From Desulfobacteraceae bacterium (lineage in GTDB: Bacteria > Desulfobacterota > Desulfobacteria > Desulfobacterales > Desulfobacteraceae), in the NCBI GenBank assembly GCA_024225895.1, contig JAAEMC010000597.1, positions 1 to 6,052 of the forward strand: DNA of 6,052 bases, given 5' to 3'. Within the stretch, counting starts at the first letter, position 1. Every line of letters begins with the position of its first letter. Under the pieces are notes generated by a model. It searched no databases and had not been told where the DNA came from. It saw nothing but the letters and a program-made list of their open reading frames with translations. The translations under genes and the position numbers were made by a program. Below are positions 1 to 5,692 of this stretch, in pieces.

Positions 1-743
1 AAAAACATCATTTTTATACCTATAAAGGCCGCCATGGCCACAATTGGGGAGTTGCAACCGACGTGTCGCACAAAACAGCCATTACCATTGTGGTTCCCAT
101 GCGCGTTGAAATGCTGAAAAGTGCCCCCACAAGCTCTGTAATCCAGGAATCTGCGCAAAAATATGTGGAAGCAGCCAAAATATCCAATATTCTGGCCGGG
201 TATATCCGAAGTTTCGGATATAATGCCAGGGCGCATAATGATGCTAATTATGATGTGTTGTGCGTTCCCATTGCCGTGGAAACAGGTCTTGGGGAATTGG
301 GCCGCATGGGGATCCTCATGCACAGAACTTATGGGCCCTGTGTGAGGCTGGCCACGGTAACAACAGATCTTGAACTGCCGGATTCCGGGCAAGGGCCATC
401 CCTTTTCATGGAAAACTTTTGCACTATCTGTAAAAAATGTGCCGACAACTGCCCTTCAGGCGCTATAACAGACGGAGATGAGCCTGAAACCAGAAATTTC
501 AAACACTGGTCCATTGCCCAGGAAAAATGCTTTTCATACTGGAAAACCGTGGGATCGGACTGCGGCCTTTGCATATCGGTGTGCCCTTATACCAAGCCCA
601 ACACTCTTTTTCACAAATTTGTCCGTATGTACATTTCAAGGAACCACCTCAACCAGAAGATCGCTCTTTTAATGGATGATCTTCTATATTCAAGAAAAAA
701 ATCGCTTCCCAAAAACAATCCAGGCCAAATTTTAAAATATTAG
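1..743 (+). CDS. Reductive-dehalogenase-like 4Fe-4S protein, C-terminal part (5' end outside window)
   Basis: The reading frame is open from the window edge (first full codon at 3), so the true start lies upstream. The GTG at 63 is internal to a continuous frame with no convincing ribosome binding site, so it is not taken as the start. Visible features, numbered from codon 63: an AGLGE-like stretch 'ETGLGELGRMG' near residues 73-83 followed by 'YGPCVRLATVTTDLEL', typical of the corrinoid-dependent RdhA fold shared in part with QueG. Then come two cysteine sets: C120-x2-C123-x2-C126-x3-C130-P, and C156-x10-C167-x2-C170-x3-C174-P. Both match the two ferredoxin-type [4Fe-4S] clusters of RdhA. 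The tail 'MDDLLYSRK' also resembles RdhA ends. Family members pass electrons from the clusters to a cobamide. Many homologues in marine anaerobes have no proven dehalogenase activity. The N-terminal Tat signal, if any, is not in view, and no rdhB anchor gene follows. Substrate unknown. An epoxyqueuosine-reductase relative is less likely. Confidence 0.82.
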   Translation, partial: KHHFYTYKGRHGHNWGVATDVSHKTAITIVVPMRVEMLKSAPTSSVIQESAQKYVEAAKISNILAGYIRSFGYNARAHNDANYDVLCVPIAVETGLGELGRMGILMHRTYGPCVRLATVTTDLELPDSGQGPSLFMENFCTICKKCADNCPSGAITDGDEPETRNFKHWSIAQEKCFSYWKTVGSDCGLCISVCPYTKPNTLFHKFVRMYISRNHLNQKIALLMDDLLYSRKKSLPKNNPGQILKY

Positions 744-926
744 CAGTTATTGAAAACAACGCCGCCCGCTTTATTAGGTTGCCTGCACACATAAGAGGTC
801 TACTGATATTTTTATAGATCTTAAAAGAACTCAGCAATTAAAAACGCTCCATTGTGAGTTATAGCGATTGCACTCATGCAAGGGATCACCCATTATAGGC
901 CATTGGATAGAGCACTTGAAGTATTT
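744..926. other. Intergenic spacer without a recognisable gene
   Basis: This is the first part of the 344-bp gap between the dehalogenase-like gene and the binding-protein gene. I see no convincing ORF with a ribosome binding site on either strand. I see no clear rho-independent terminator for the upstream gene; the imperfect repeat around 792-820 lacks a following T-run. A tRNA-like fragment at 902-919 is listed separately. Confidence 0.5.
902..919 (+). other. tRNA-like sequence fragment (D-arm to anticodon-stem segment)
   Basis: The 18 bases ATTGGATAGAGCACTTGA read like the D-loop, D-stem 3' half and start of the anticodon stem of bacterial elongator tRNAs such as some tRNA-Arg. The preceding TAG at 895-897 also sits roughly where the TAG of a D-stem 5' half would. 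No anticodon loop, T-arm (GGTTCGAATCC-type) or acceptor stem follows, so this is not a functional tRNA. It could be a remnant of a displaced tRNA gene or attachment site, or chance similarity. Confidence 0.25.
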
Positions 927-959
927 ACCGTGATTCTACCGTGATTCTACCGTGATTCT
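927..959 (+). repeat. Three perfect tandem copies of an 11-bp unit
   Basis: The unit ACCGTGATTCT occurs three times without a mismatch at 927-937, 938-948 and 949-959. The array ends three bases before the -35 element at 963. An 11-bp period places each copy on nearly the same face of the helix. This suits a row of activator sites, but replication slippage is also possible. The array belongs to the control region of the solute-binding-protein gene by position. Confidence 0.85.
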
Positions 960-962
960 ATA

Positions 963-991
963 TTGAAATCAGCATCGTTTAACGATATAAT
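963..991 (+). promoter_or_regulatory. Sigma-70-type promoter of the solute-binding-protein gene
   Basis: The -35 box TTGAAA (963-968, 5 of 6 consensus) is followed by exactly 17 bp and then a perfect -10 box TATAAT (986-991). Transcription would begin near 998, giving a leader of about 90 nt before the ATG at 1088. The leader includes a small inverted repeat, ATATC (1043-1047) / GATAT (1053-1057). Confidence 0.75.
974..986. promoter_or_regulatory. 13-bp palindrome in the promoter spacer, candidate operator
   Basis: ATCGTTTAACGAT is a perfect inverted repeat of 6-bp arms around one central base. It occupies the spacer and touches the first base of the -10 box. A dimeric regulator bound here would block RNA polymerase, so repression is the simplest reading. 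The regulator is unknown and none is encoded in the window. Confidence 0.45.
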
Positions 992-1074
992 CATAGGAAC
1001 TTTTACATCTTAAATGATATGGTTCTTTACGAAATCAAATAGATATCAATTGGATATAACCACGACACTTTTTT

Positions 1075-1079
1075 AAGGA
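1075..1079 (+). promoter_or_regulatory. Ribosome binding site that fixes the start of the binding-protein gene
   Basis: AAGGA lies 8 nt before the ATG at 1088. It is only 2 nt before the in-frame TTG at 1082, which is too close, so the ATG at 1088 is chosen. Confidence 0.75.
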
Positions 1080-1087
1080 CATTGTCC

Positions 1088-2050
1088 ATGAAATTCATAC
1101 ATGTTATTCTTGCCGCAATGGCTATTTTCATATTTTCAAACCATGCTTTTTCGCAAGAACTTGTTTCACCTTTCGTGGAATTTGAGTATCAGGAAAAAAT
1201 AATATCCGTTACAGCCAGAGAAATAAATAAGAATTCCTTTGTCTACAATGAAGGGGCAAAAAAAAAGATTTCAATTACAACCCTTGACTGGGCTCCCTAT
1301 ATTGCCCAAGAAATGTGCGGTCAGGGATGGGTTCAGCAATTTACCATCGCCCTTTTAGCCAGCAAGGGATATGAGATCACATCAAAATTCCTACCATGGG
1401 CCCGGACCATCCATGAAGCAGAGACTGGAAATGCCGCTATTCTCTATCCGGAATATTATATTGAGTCGGCAGCCCAGTCGGATGTCGTCCCTGGAACAAA
1501 AAGATTAGACCATCTATCCCTATCAAAAAAATTCCCCGGTGGTCCCATTGCTTTTTTGAAAAGAAAAGGAGAACAAGATAATTACACCGGAAGTTTTCTG
1601 AGCCTTAAAGGTGAAAAAATCGGCGTGGTCAGGGGCTATCAAAACACCCCGGAATTTGATAAATTTATGGATGAAGGCCTTTTTAAAATCAGCAAGGCAG
1701 TGGATGATCTGATGAATGTAGTCAAGCTGGAAAAAAAGAGAGTCAATCTCATCATCGGTGATCCGGCCGTGATTTTTTACAACCTATCAAACTCATCTTT
1801 TGCCGAAGAAAGAAAAAATAAAATATTAAATTCTATTGAAGTGGTTCAACCGGTTATTCAGTACAATTATCTTTATTTCGCGGTTTCAAAAAAATATCCT
1901 GGCTGGCAGGGGATTCTGGCAGACATTAATCAGGCTATCCAAGAGTTTGAAGAATCCGGCCTGATGCATGATATTATTAAAAAAACCAATGCCAGATGCC
2001 GCCTGAATATGGATGAAAGTTTAAAGCCTTATTCAGGCGCTTATAAATAA
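1088..2050 (+). CDS. Periplasmic solute-binding protein, SBP family 3 (orphan)
   Basis: This 320-aa protein starts with a Sec signal peptide: MKF, a hydrophobic run 'VILAAMAIFIFS', and a probable cleavage after 'HAFS' near residue 22. There is no lipobox cysteine, so it should be soluble in the periplasm. The mature part begins family-3 folding at about residue 60 with 'ISITTLDWAPYI', continues with 'GWVQQFTIALLASKGYEITSKFLPWARTIHEAETG' and 'GEKIGVVRGYQNTPEFD', and ends with 'GILADINQAIQEFEESGLMHDIIKK'. This is the usual order of the two lobes of amino-acid-type binding proteins (PF00497). Two mature cysteines, C77 and one in 'NARCRL' near the C-terminus, could form a disulfide. No permease or ATPase gene is adjacent, so it may serve a distant ABC transporter or act as a sensor input. 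The ligand cannot be predicted. A near-consensus promoter with tandem repeats precedes it, which suggests controlled, possibly strong, expression. Confidence 0.85.
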   Translation: MKFIHVILAAMAIFIFSNHAFSQELVSPFVEFEYQEKIISVTAREINKNSFVYNEGAKKKISITTLDWAPYIAQEMCGQGWVQQFTIALLASKGYEITSKFLPWARTIHEAETGNAAILYPEYYIESAAQSDVVPGTKRLDHLSLSKKFPGGPIAFLKRKGEQDNYTGSFLSLKGEKIGVVRGYQNTPEFDKFMDEGLFKISKAVDDLMNVVKLEKKRVNLIIGDPAVIFYNLSNSSFAEERKNKILNSIEVVQPVIQYNYLYFAVSKKYPGWQGILADINQAIQEFEESGLMHDIIKKTNARCRLNMDESLKPYSGAYK

Positions 2051-2100
2051 TGTCGATTAACCCTCACTTCAATTTTAAATAGAGGCAATTAGATTCTGCG

Positions 2101-2241
2101 TTGAATAAGGTGGGACATCCGGACGCCGGCCTCATAAAAAAGACCTCTCAGCCGCCTGAAGAAGTTGGTAATGCAAGGCGCGAACAGCTTTTAAAACATC
2201 TCAAGCGGATACAGGCGAAATTGTTAGGTTTGTCAGCCTAA
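2101..2241 (+). CDS. Possible small ORF, 46 codons, or gene remnant
   Basis: The frame is open from 2083 (TAG at 2080-2082) to TAA at 2239-2241. The first plausible start is TTG at 2101, with AGAGG at 2081-2085 rather far upstream; GTG at 2110 is an alternative. The product is rich in Lys/Arg/Gln and its end, 'NARREQLLKHLKRIQAKLLGLSA', would form an amphipathic helix. I recognise no family. It may be the tail of a decayed gene, since the composition looks protein-like but the initiation signals are weak. The stop lies inside a terminator-like hairpin. Confidence 0.25.
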   Translation: MNKVGHPDAGLIKKTSQPPEEVGNARREQLLKHLKRIQAKLLGLSA

Positions 2242-2255
2242 TGAAGATTATTTTT
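2221..2255 (+). terminator. Candidate rho-independent terminator
   Basis: A 10-bp stem (2221-2230 with 2235-2244, three G-U pairs, core TTAGG/CCTAA) closes a TGTC loop. It is followed, after a few bases, by TTTTT at 2251-2255. It would end transcripts from the binding-protein gene. The stem is modest in GC and the T-run is displaced, so confidence is limited. Confidence 0.4.
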
Positions 2256-2277
2256 ATAATTGGCAAAATAATTTTTT
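2247..2277 (+). terminator. Second AT-rich hairpin with T-run, candidate terminator
   Basis: ATTATTTT (2247-2254) and AAAATAAT (2265-2272) are perfect 8-bp inverted arms around a 10-nt loop. T-residues follow to 2277. The stem is entirely A-T, hence weak. It overlaps the T-run of the preceding hairpin and may act with it as a double stop for + strand transcripts. Confidence 0.35.
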
Positions 2278-2314
2278 GAACAACCAAATAGCGCATGGCT
2301 CATAACTTTAAAGG

Positions 2315-2373
2315 CTTAAGTCAAATGTCTCAATTTGGCTTGAACAAAATATATTTATGACATTTGGTTTAAG
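2315..2373. repeat. Three-arm inverted-repeat element with alternative folds
   Basis: Arm A (2315-2329) and arm C (2359-2373, GACATTTGGTTTAAG) pair over all 15 positions on the + strand RNA, with two G-U pairs. A middle arm B (2333-2343, ATTTGGCTTGA) pairs with 2316-2326 of arm A, giving a competing 11-bp hairpin with a 6-nt loop. The element ends 8 bp from the last base of the synthetase beta gene, between two convergent genes. It could terminate or stabilise the beta-gene mRNA end, although no strong T-run follows on the - strand. Confidence 0.5.
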
Positions 2374-2381
2374 ATACCCTT

Positions 2382-3050
2382 TTAAGGTTCCAGCATTACT
2401 TTGACATCCAGGGCCAGCCATTCTTCATCACAAAATACGATGGGATTGATATCCAACTGGCTTAATTTATCCCCCATCTTGTCGGCAAGCTGAGAGACAG
2501 CAGAAACAGTTTTAGCCAATTTTTCTTTGTCTAAAGTCAAGCCTCTAAAATTGTCAAAAACAGGTGAAAGCGCCAGTTCTTCAATCATATCACCGGCATC
2601 TGCAACCGAGCAGGGCGCCAATCGAAAAGCCGTATCCTTGTAGATTTCGGTAAACACACCACCGGCCCCCACCATGACCGCATGTCCCAGGGCTGAATCT
2701 TTGATAATGCCAATAATGAACTCCGGCCCTGTAAAACTGCTCTGGTGTTCCACAAGGATATTTTCTTTGGGAAACCTTTTTTGCATTAAATTCCGGTCAT
2801 CTGCCACTGTATCCGGACCGGAATTTAGTATCACACCCTGCAACTCGGTTTTATGAAGTATTGTTGATGAGCAGACTTTTAGCACATAAGGCGGATCAAT
2901 CGATGTTTTCTCAAAAGCCGACCCAGGGGAGAGCCGTTCTCCTTCGGGTACACCAATACCGAATAATCTGACCAGCTGCTTGGATTCGTATTCATCTGGA
3001 TTGTTCTTGTTTTCAAGGCTGTCCACCCAATTTTGAATTTTGTTTTTCAC
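2382..3050 (-). CDS. acdB: ADP-forming acetyl/acyl-CoA synthetase, beta subunit (ATP-grasp)
   Basis: This 222-aa protein is the usual size for a free-standing beta subunit and consists of an ATP-grasp_5 domain. Visible features: 'YVLKVCSSTILHKTELQGVILN' (K58 and H66 in the region where the family has its nucleotide lysine and second phosphohistidine), 'HAVMVGAGGVFTEIYKDTAFRLAP' (residues about 123-146), and the C-terminal 'QLDINPIVF' metal-site motif. The subunit takes the phosphoryl group from the alpha-subunit histidine and makes ATP from ADP, with free acid and CoA as the other products of acyl-CoA. The start is GTG with AGGAGG 7 nt upstream, inside the end of the alpha gene; 2 nt separate the two genes. 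One oddity is Gln where the family commonly has Gly in 'HKT(E/D)xGGV'. The acyl substrate (acetate, branched or aryl acids) cannot be read from the sequence, so the symbol is provisional. Confidence 0.88.
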   Translation of the reverse strand: MKNKIQNWVDSLENKNNPDEYESKQLVRLFGIGVPEGERLSPGSAFEKTSIDPPYVLKVCSSTILHKTELQGVILNSGPDTVADDRNLMQKRFPKENILVEHQSSFTGPEFIIGIIKDSALGHAVMVGAGGVFTEIYKDTAFRLAPCSVADAGDMIEELALSPVFDNFRGLTLDKEKLAKTVSAVSQLADKMGDKLSQLDINPIVFCDEEWLALDVKVMLEP

Positions 3051-3052
3051 GC

Positions 3053-4459
3053 TTATTCCTCCTGCCCGAGCCTTTTTAGAATTCGGGCCCTTTCCACCAA
3101 AAAGCGGGCAGCTCTTACAGTCCGGCCCACCGAAGGATATCCCACAACACCGGCAAAATATAAATTTTTAATAAAATTGTCTGTAAAAGGTCCGTATTTT
3201 GTGAAAACAATCACTGGTTTATCAGATGAGTTGGTTTTTTCAGCAATAATATCAATTAAATTCTCTGAAATCCCGGGCGGTGCAAAAAAAGCAATACATA
3301 TAACAATATCCACTCCGTCATCTGCGATCAAGGCATCAAGGCTTTGGGAAAACATCCTGTCATCTGCGCTGGCGGTGATATCTACGGGATTTTCACAAGC
3401 CGTAAAATCAAAGGTGGCCTCTTTGATCTTCTGTTTGGTTGCATCTGCTAACTTTGCCATTTTCAAGGGCGCACGATTCTCATCTTTTTCAATGAAGTCC
3501 GTGCACATGACCCCATACCCGCCGGCGGCCGTTAAAACCGCCACACGGTTTCCCGGGGCTTGTTTGAGCATGGATAATACTTTTGTGGCATCACAAAATT
3601 CTTCATCATCATACACCCGCTGGATGCCAAATTGTTTTAGAGCACCACTTATTACATTATCTGATCCTGCTAGCTTGCCGGTATGGGAACTTACCGCTGA
3701 GACTGCGGTCTCGGTCATTCCGGCCTTCAGGACCACCACCGGTTTTTTTAAGGTCGTCTTTTTTGCGGCATCAAGAAATTCCCTTCCCCGTTCGATGTTC
3801 TCCAAATAAAATCCCAAACAATTGGTTTTTTTATCCTGATCAAAATATTTTAAAAAATCGATTTCATCCAAATCACATTTATTGCCAAGCCCCACAAAAG
3901 CGCGCATGCCGTATCCGGTATTGGATGCATAGCCCAAGGCCTCTACCCCCACGGAGCCACTTTGAACAATGCAGGCTACCTTTCCTTTCCTGTCCAGGGC
4001 CTTGTCACCATGCTCCACAAAAATGGTATCAATATTCTCGTCCGGTAAAAATATTCCCAGGGAATTAGGCCCAAGAATTCTGATATTGTATTTTCGGGTA
4101 AGATTTTTAAGCTTTTGCTCCAGCTTTCTACCCTCTTCTCCAACTTCTCCAAAGCCACCGGCCACAATGATGTGATTGGGAATCCCTTTTTTTGCGCATT
4201 CTTCTACTGCGTTCACCGCTGCTGCAGCAGATATCGTAATCACAGCCAGGTCAATATCTTGTGGCAGGGAGCCGATATCCGCAAGCACCTTGTGGCCCTC
4301 AATAACGATCTCCTTGGGATTTACCGGATATAACCTGCGCCTGGATCCCATTAACCGTCTGAAAACAATTTCCCCAACCTTGCCCTTGGACTTGGAAGCA
4401 CCGATAACTGCAATTTTCTGGGGATTTAAAAGTTGTTGCAATGATGAAAGCGTATCCAT
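3053..4459 (-). CDS. acdA: ADP-forming acetyl/acyl-CoA synthetase, alpha subunit
   Basis: This 468-aa protein has the full alpha-subunit order. A CoA-binding Rossmann domain comes first ('KIAVIGASKSKGKVGEIVFRRL', residues 15-36), with 'ILGPNSLGIF' near 128-137. A succinyl-CoA-ligase-like domain follows ('IVQSGSVGVEALGYA', 164-178), with the phospho-histidine motif 'SSHTGKLAGSD' in which H259 is the expected catalytic residue. A third domain starts near 305 ('NRVAVLTAAGGYGVMCTDF', then 'ENPVDITASAD'). With the beta subunit it converts acyl-CoA + ADP + phosphate to acid + CoA + ATP in the cytoplasm. This is substrate-level energy conservation best known in archaea but also found in anaerobic bacteria. 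The ATG at 4459 has an AAAGGAGAAGG ribosome binding site at 4468-4478. It is the first gene of a two-gene operon. The protein acetyltransferase Pat shares these domains but is a single fused chain with a GNAT domain, which is absent here. Confidence 0.9.
   Translation of the reverse strand: MDTLSSLQQLLNPQKIAVIGASKSKGKVGEIVFRRLMGSRRRLYPVNPKEIVIEGHKVLADIGSLPQDIDLAVITISAAAAVNAVEECAKKGIPNHIIVAGGFGEVGEEGRKLEQKLKNLTRKYNIRILGPNSLGIFLPDENIDTIFVEHGDKALDRKGKVACIVQSGSVGVEALGYASNTGYGMRAFVGLGNKCDLDEIDFLKYFDQDKKTNCLGFYLENIERGREFLDAAKKTTLKKPVVVLKAGMTETAVSAVSSHTGKLAGSDNVISGALKQFGIQRVYDDEEFCDATKVLSMLKQAPGNRVAVLTAAGGYGVMCTDFIEKDENRAPLKMAKLADATKQKIKEATFDFTACENPVDITASADDRMFSQSLDALIADDGVDIVICIAFFAPPGISENLIDIIAEKTNSSDKPVIVFTKYGPFTDNFIKNLYFAGVVGYPSVGRTVRAARFLVERARILKRLGQEE
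3058..3063 (-). promoter_or_regulatory. Strong ribosome binding site of the beta gene inside the alpha gene
   Basis: AGGAGG (read on the - strand) stands 7 nt before the GTG start of the beta gene and overlaps the last alpha codons. It supports the GTG start and indicates translational coupling for roughly equal subunit amounts. Confidence 0.75.
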
Positions 4460-4492
4460 AATCTTTGCCTTCTCCTTTAAAAAGTTGATCCA

Positions 4493-4521
4493 TTTTTAGT
4501 ATCCTTAAGGCCTATAGTCAA
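4493..4521 (-). promoter_or_regulatory. Possible promoter of the synthetase operon
   Basis: On the - strand, TTGACT (4521-4516, 5 of 6 consensus) is followed by 17 bp and TAAAAA (4498-4493, 4 of 6). The spacer contains the palindrome CCTTAAGG (4503-4510). The -10 box is weak, so this is tentative. It lies about 35 bp upstream of the alpha start. Confidence 0.35.
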
Positions 4522-4557
4522 GTTAAAATCACATTGTAGCTGTCCAAAGAAAATGGT

Positions 4558-4587
4558 TTGAAAACTGGGATTAAATAAAGGTATAAC
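4558..4587 (+). promoter_or_regulatory. Sigma-70-type promoter of the metallophosphoesterase gene
   Basis: TTGAAA (4558-4563) and TATAAC (4582-4587) each match 5 of 6 consensus bases and are separated by 18 bp. The expected transcript starts near 4594, giving a leader of about 30 nt. It diverges from the synthetase promoter region. Confidence 0.6.
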
Positions 4588-4623
4588 GGTTCGGTCGGAC
4601 AAACCTAAAAAAAAGAGGCCCAC

Positions 4624-5265
4624 ATGCGCATATATGCTGTTGCAGATCTCCATGGCAAACCCCAATCCCTTGAAAGAGTAGACTCTTTCATCAAAGAGAC
4701 TCAACCGGATATCCTGATCATTGCCGGTGATGCAACCCATTTTTTCAACTATAAACCTACAATTGAGTGGATGGATAAAGTATCGGCAAAGGTATTGGCA
4801 ATCACAGGGAATACGGACTTGAAGCAGGCCCGGCATCAGATAAAAGATAAAAATATGCTGATGGATAACACCCCGTTCACAAAAGACGGTATTACCTTTA
4901 TTGGTGTCAGCGGTACGATTCCCCTGCCTTTTTTGTCACGAATTGGTTTTAATGAAACCTCCCGGCTCGCTCCCCTTGAAGCGAAGATTACGCCTAAAAC
5001 GATTCTTGTGGCACACCCCCCGCCAAGGGGAACCTGTGACCGGGTGATGAACCGCTTTCATGCCGGCAGCAGCAATTTAAAGGCATTTGTTAAAAAACAT
5101 CAGCCCATGATGGTCTTGTGCGGACATATCCATGAGCAAGCAGGCTTTGAATATATCAATCATACGCTGGTGGTCAATTGTGCAGTCACTCCGTCATCCA
5201 GTGGCGCTTTGATTGATATTTTATCTGACCAGCCCCTGAAGGTAAAAATGCTGGGTCCGCATTGA
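4624..5265 (+). CDS. Calcineurin-like metallophosphoesterase, small YfcE/MJ0936-type
   Basis: This 213-aa cytoplasmic protein has no signal peptide or membrane segment and carries the complete set of dimetal phosphoesterase motifs in order. These are D8-L-H10 ('VADLHG'), G35-D36 ('IIAGDATH'), G62-N63-T64-D65 ('ITGNTD', where many relatives have GNH(D/E) and the YfcE group often GNCD), H131 ('LVAHPPPRG'), and 'CGHIHE' with H168 and H170. Such enzymes use two divalent metals to hydrolyse phosphomono- or diesters. The natural substrate is not predictable. The ATG at 4624 has AGAGG 5 nt upstream and a good promoter. It is transcribed away from the synthetase operon and stands alone; the next gene is 235 bp away with its own control region. 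Confidence 0.87.
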   Translation: MRIYAVADLHGKPQSLERVDSFIKETQPDILIIAGDATHFFNYKPTIEWMDKVSAKVLAITGNTDLKQARHQIKDKNMLMDNTPFTKDGITFIGVSGTIPLPFLSRIGFNETSRLAPLEAKITPKTILVAHPPPRGTCDRVMNRFHAGSSNLKAFVKKHQPMMVLCGHIHEQAGFEYINHTLVVNCAVTPSSSGALIDILSDQPLKVKMLGPH

Positions 5266-5323
5266 TCAGGGCAATCGCATGTAACTTTTCCACATTAATG
5301 ATTTCAAGCTGTTACGATTTCAA

Positions 5324-5448
5324 GGTAAACGCAACAAAAGTTTTTACTTTGCATAAGTTCCGTAAAGCATTTGTATATAAAAAGATAAAAAATCATGCCG
5401 AGTTTACATACGTTTACCCTGCCGCATTGATCCAAATCTATTGTAAAC
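5324..5448. promoter_or_regulatory. Cluster of four GTTTAC/GTAAAC boxes upstream of the CooT-like gene
   Basis: The hexamer occurs as GTAAAC at 5325-5330 and 5443-5448, and inverted as GTTTAC at 5402-5407 and 5412-5417. The two inverted copies are 10 bp apart, one helical turn. The outer context is also shared: GGTAAACG (5324-5331) is the exact inverse of CGTTTACC (5411-5418), and GTTTACA (5402-5408) of TGTAAAC (5442-5448). This is a plausible regulator-binding array, with no known regulator assigned. Confidence 0.35.
5349..5379 (+). promoter_or_regulatory. Weak candidate promoter for the CooT-like gene
   Basis: TTGCAT (5349-5354) and TATATA (5374-5379) are separated by 19 bp, longer than ideal. 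TTGATC at 5427 followed by an AT-rich stretch near 5450 is an alternative. Neither is close to consensus. Confidence 0.25.
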
Positions 5449-5486
5449 CATAAATTTTAGTGGTAGTAAGTGTTGCAAATTGACTG

Positions 5487-5492
5487 AAAGGA
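5487..5492 (+). promoter_or_regulatory. Ribosome binding site that fixes the CooT-like start
   Basis: AAAGGA stands 8 nt before the ATG at 5501. An in-frame TTG at 5480 lies upstream of this site and is rejected. The ATG also places a cysteine at residue 2, as the family requires. Confidence 0.8.
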
Positions 5493-5500
5493 AACCCAAT

Positions 5501-5692
5501 ATGTGTGAATCAAATGTATATCTAAAAAAAGATGAGACAGAAACACTCATCATGGAAAATGTGGCAGCCGTCACCCCGATCAACAATGACACATTTCTTT
5601 TAAAAGGTCTTTTAGGGGAGCAGATGGAAATAAAAGCAATCATTGAAGATATCAATCTTATGGGGCACAAGATAACGTTAAAAGCCTTGTAA
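5501..5692 (+). CDS. cooT: CooT-family small nickel-binding protein
   Basis: This 63-aa protein begins 'MCESNVYL' and contains 'LLKGLLGEQMEIKAII' and 'DINLMGHKITLKAL', the pattern of CooT-like proteins (about 60-66 aa). CooT of Rhodospirillum rubrum is a nickel chaperone for carbon monoxide dehydrogenase maturation, and its conserved Cys2 binds nickel in a homodimer. Cys2 is present here and is the only cysteine. The fold is expected to be a small beta-rich dimer in the cytoplasm. No CODH, cooC or cooJ gene is in the window, so the client enzyme is unknown; anaerobes carry several CooT-like paralogues. The TAA stop shares its last A with the ATG of the next gene, so the two are probably translationally coupled. 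Confidence 0.8.
   Translation: MCESNVYLKKDETETLIMENVAAVTPINNDTFLLKGLLGEQMEIKAIIEDINLMGHKITLKAL

Noticed and set aside
63..65. GTG at 63 as the start of the Fe-S protein
   Set aside because: The frame continues upstream to the window edge with family-like residues, and no ribosome binding site precedes the GTG.
792..820. Imperfect inverted repeat AAGAGGTCTA / TAGATCTT as terminator of the Fe-S protein gene
   Set aside because: The arms mismatch in length and no T-run follows in the right place.
927..959. CRISPR array
   Set aside because: The 11-bp units are directly adjacent with no spacers, so this is a simple tandem repeat.
3033..3809. 258-codon open frame on the + strand
   Set aside because: It lies antisense to the well-supported synthetase genes, has no family-like motifs and no own ribosome binding site; it is a shadow frame.
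5247..5263. AATGC/GCATT hairpin at the end of the phosphoesterase gene as a terminator
   Set aside because: The stem is only 5 bp, lies within the coding end and has no T-run after it.
5262..5453. 63-codon frame after the phosphoesterase, starting at a TTG
   Set aside because: It has no ribosome binding site of its own, its composition is not protein-like, and it crosses the box cluster; most likely spurious.
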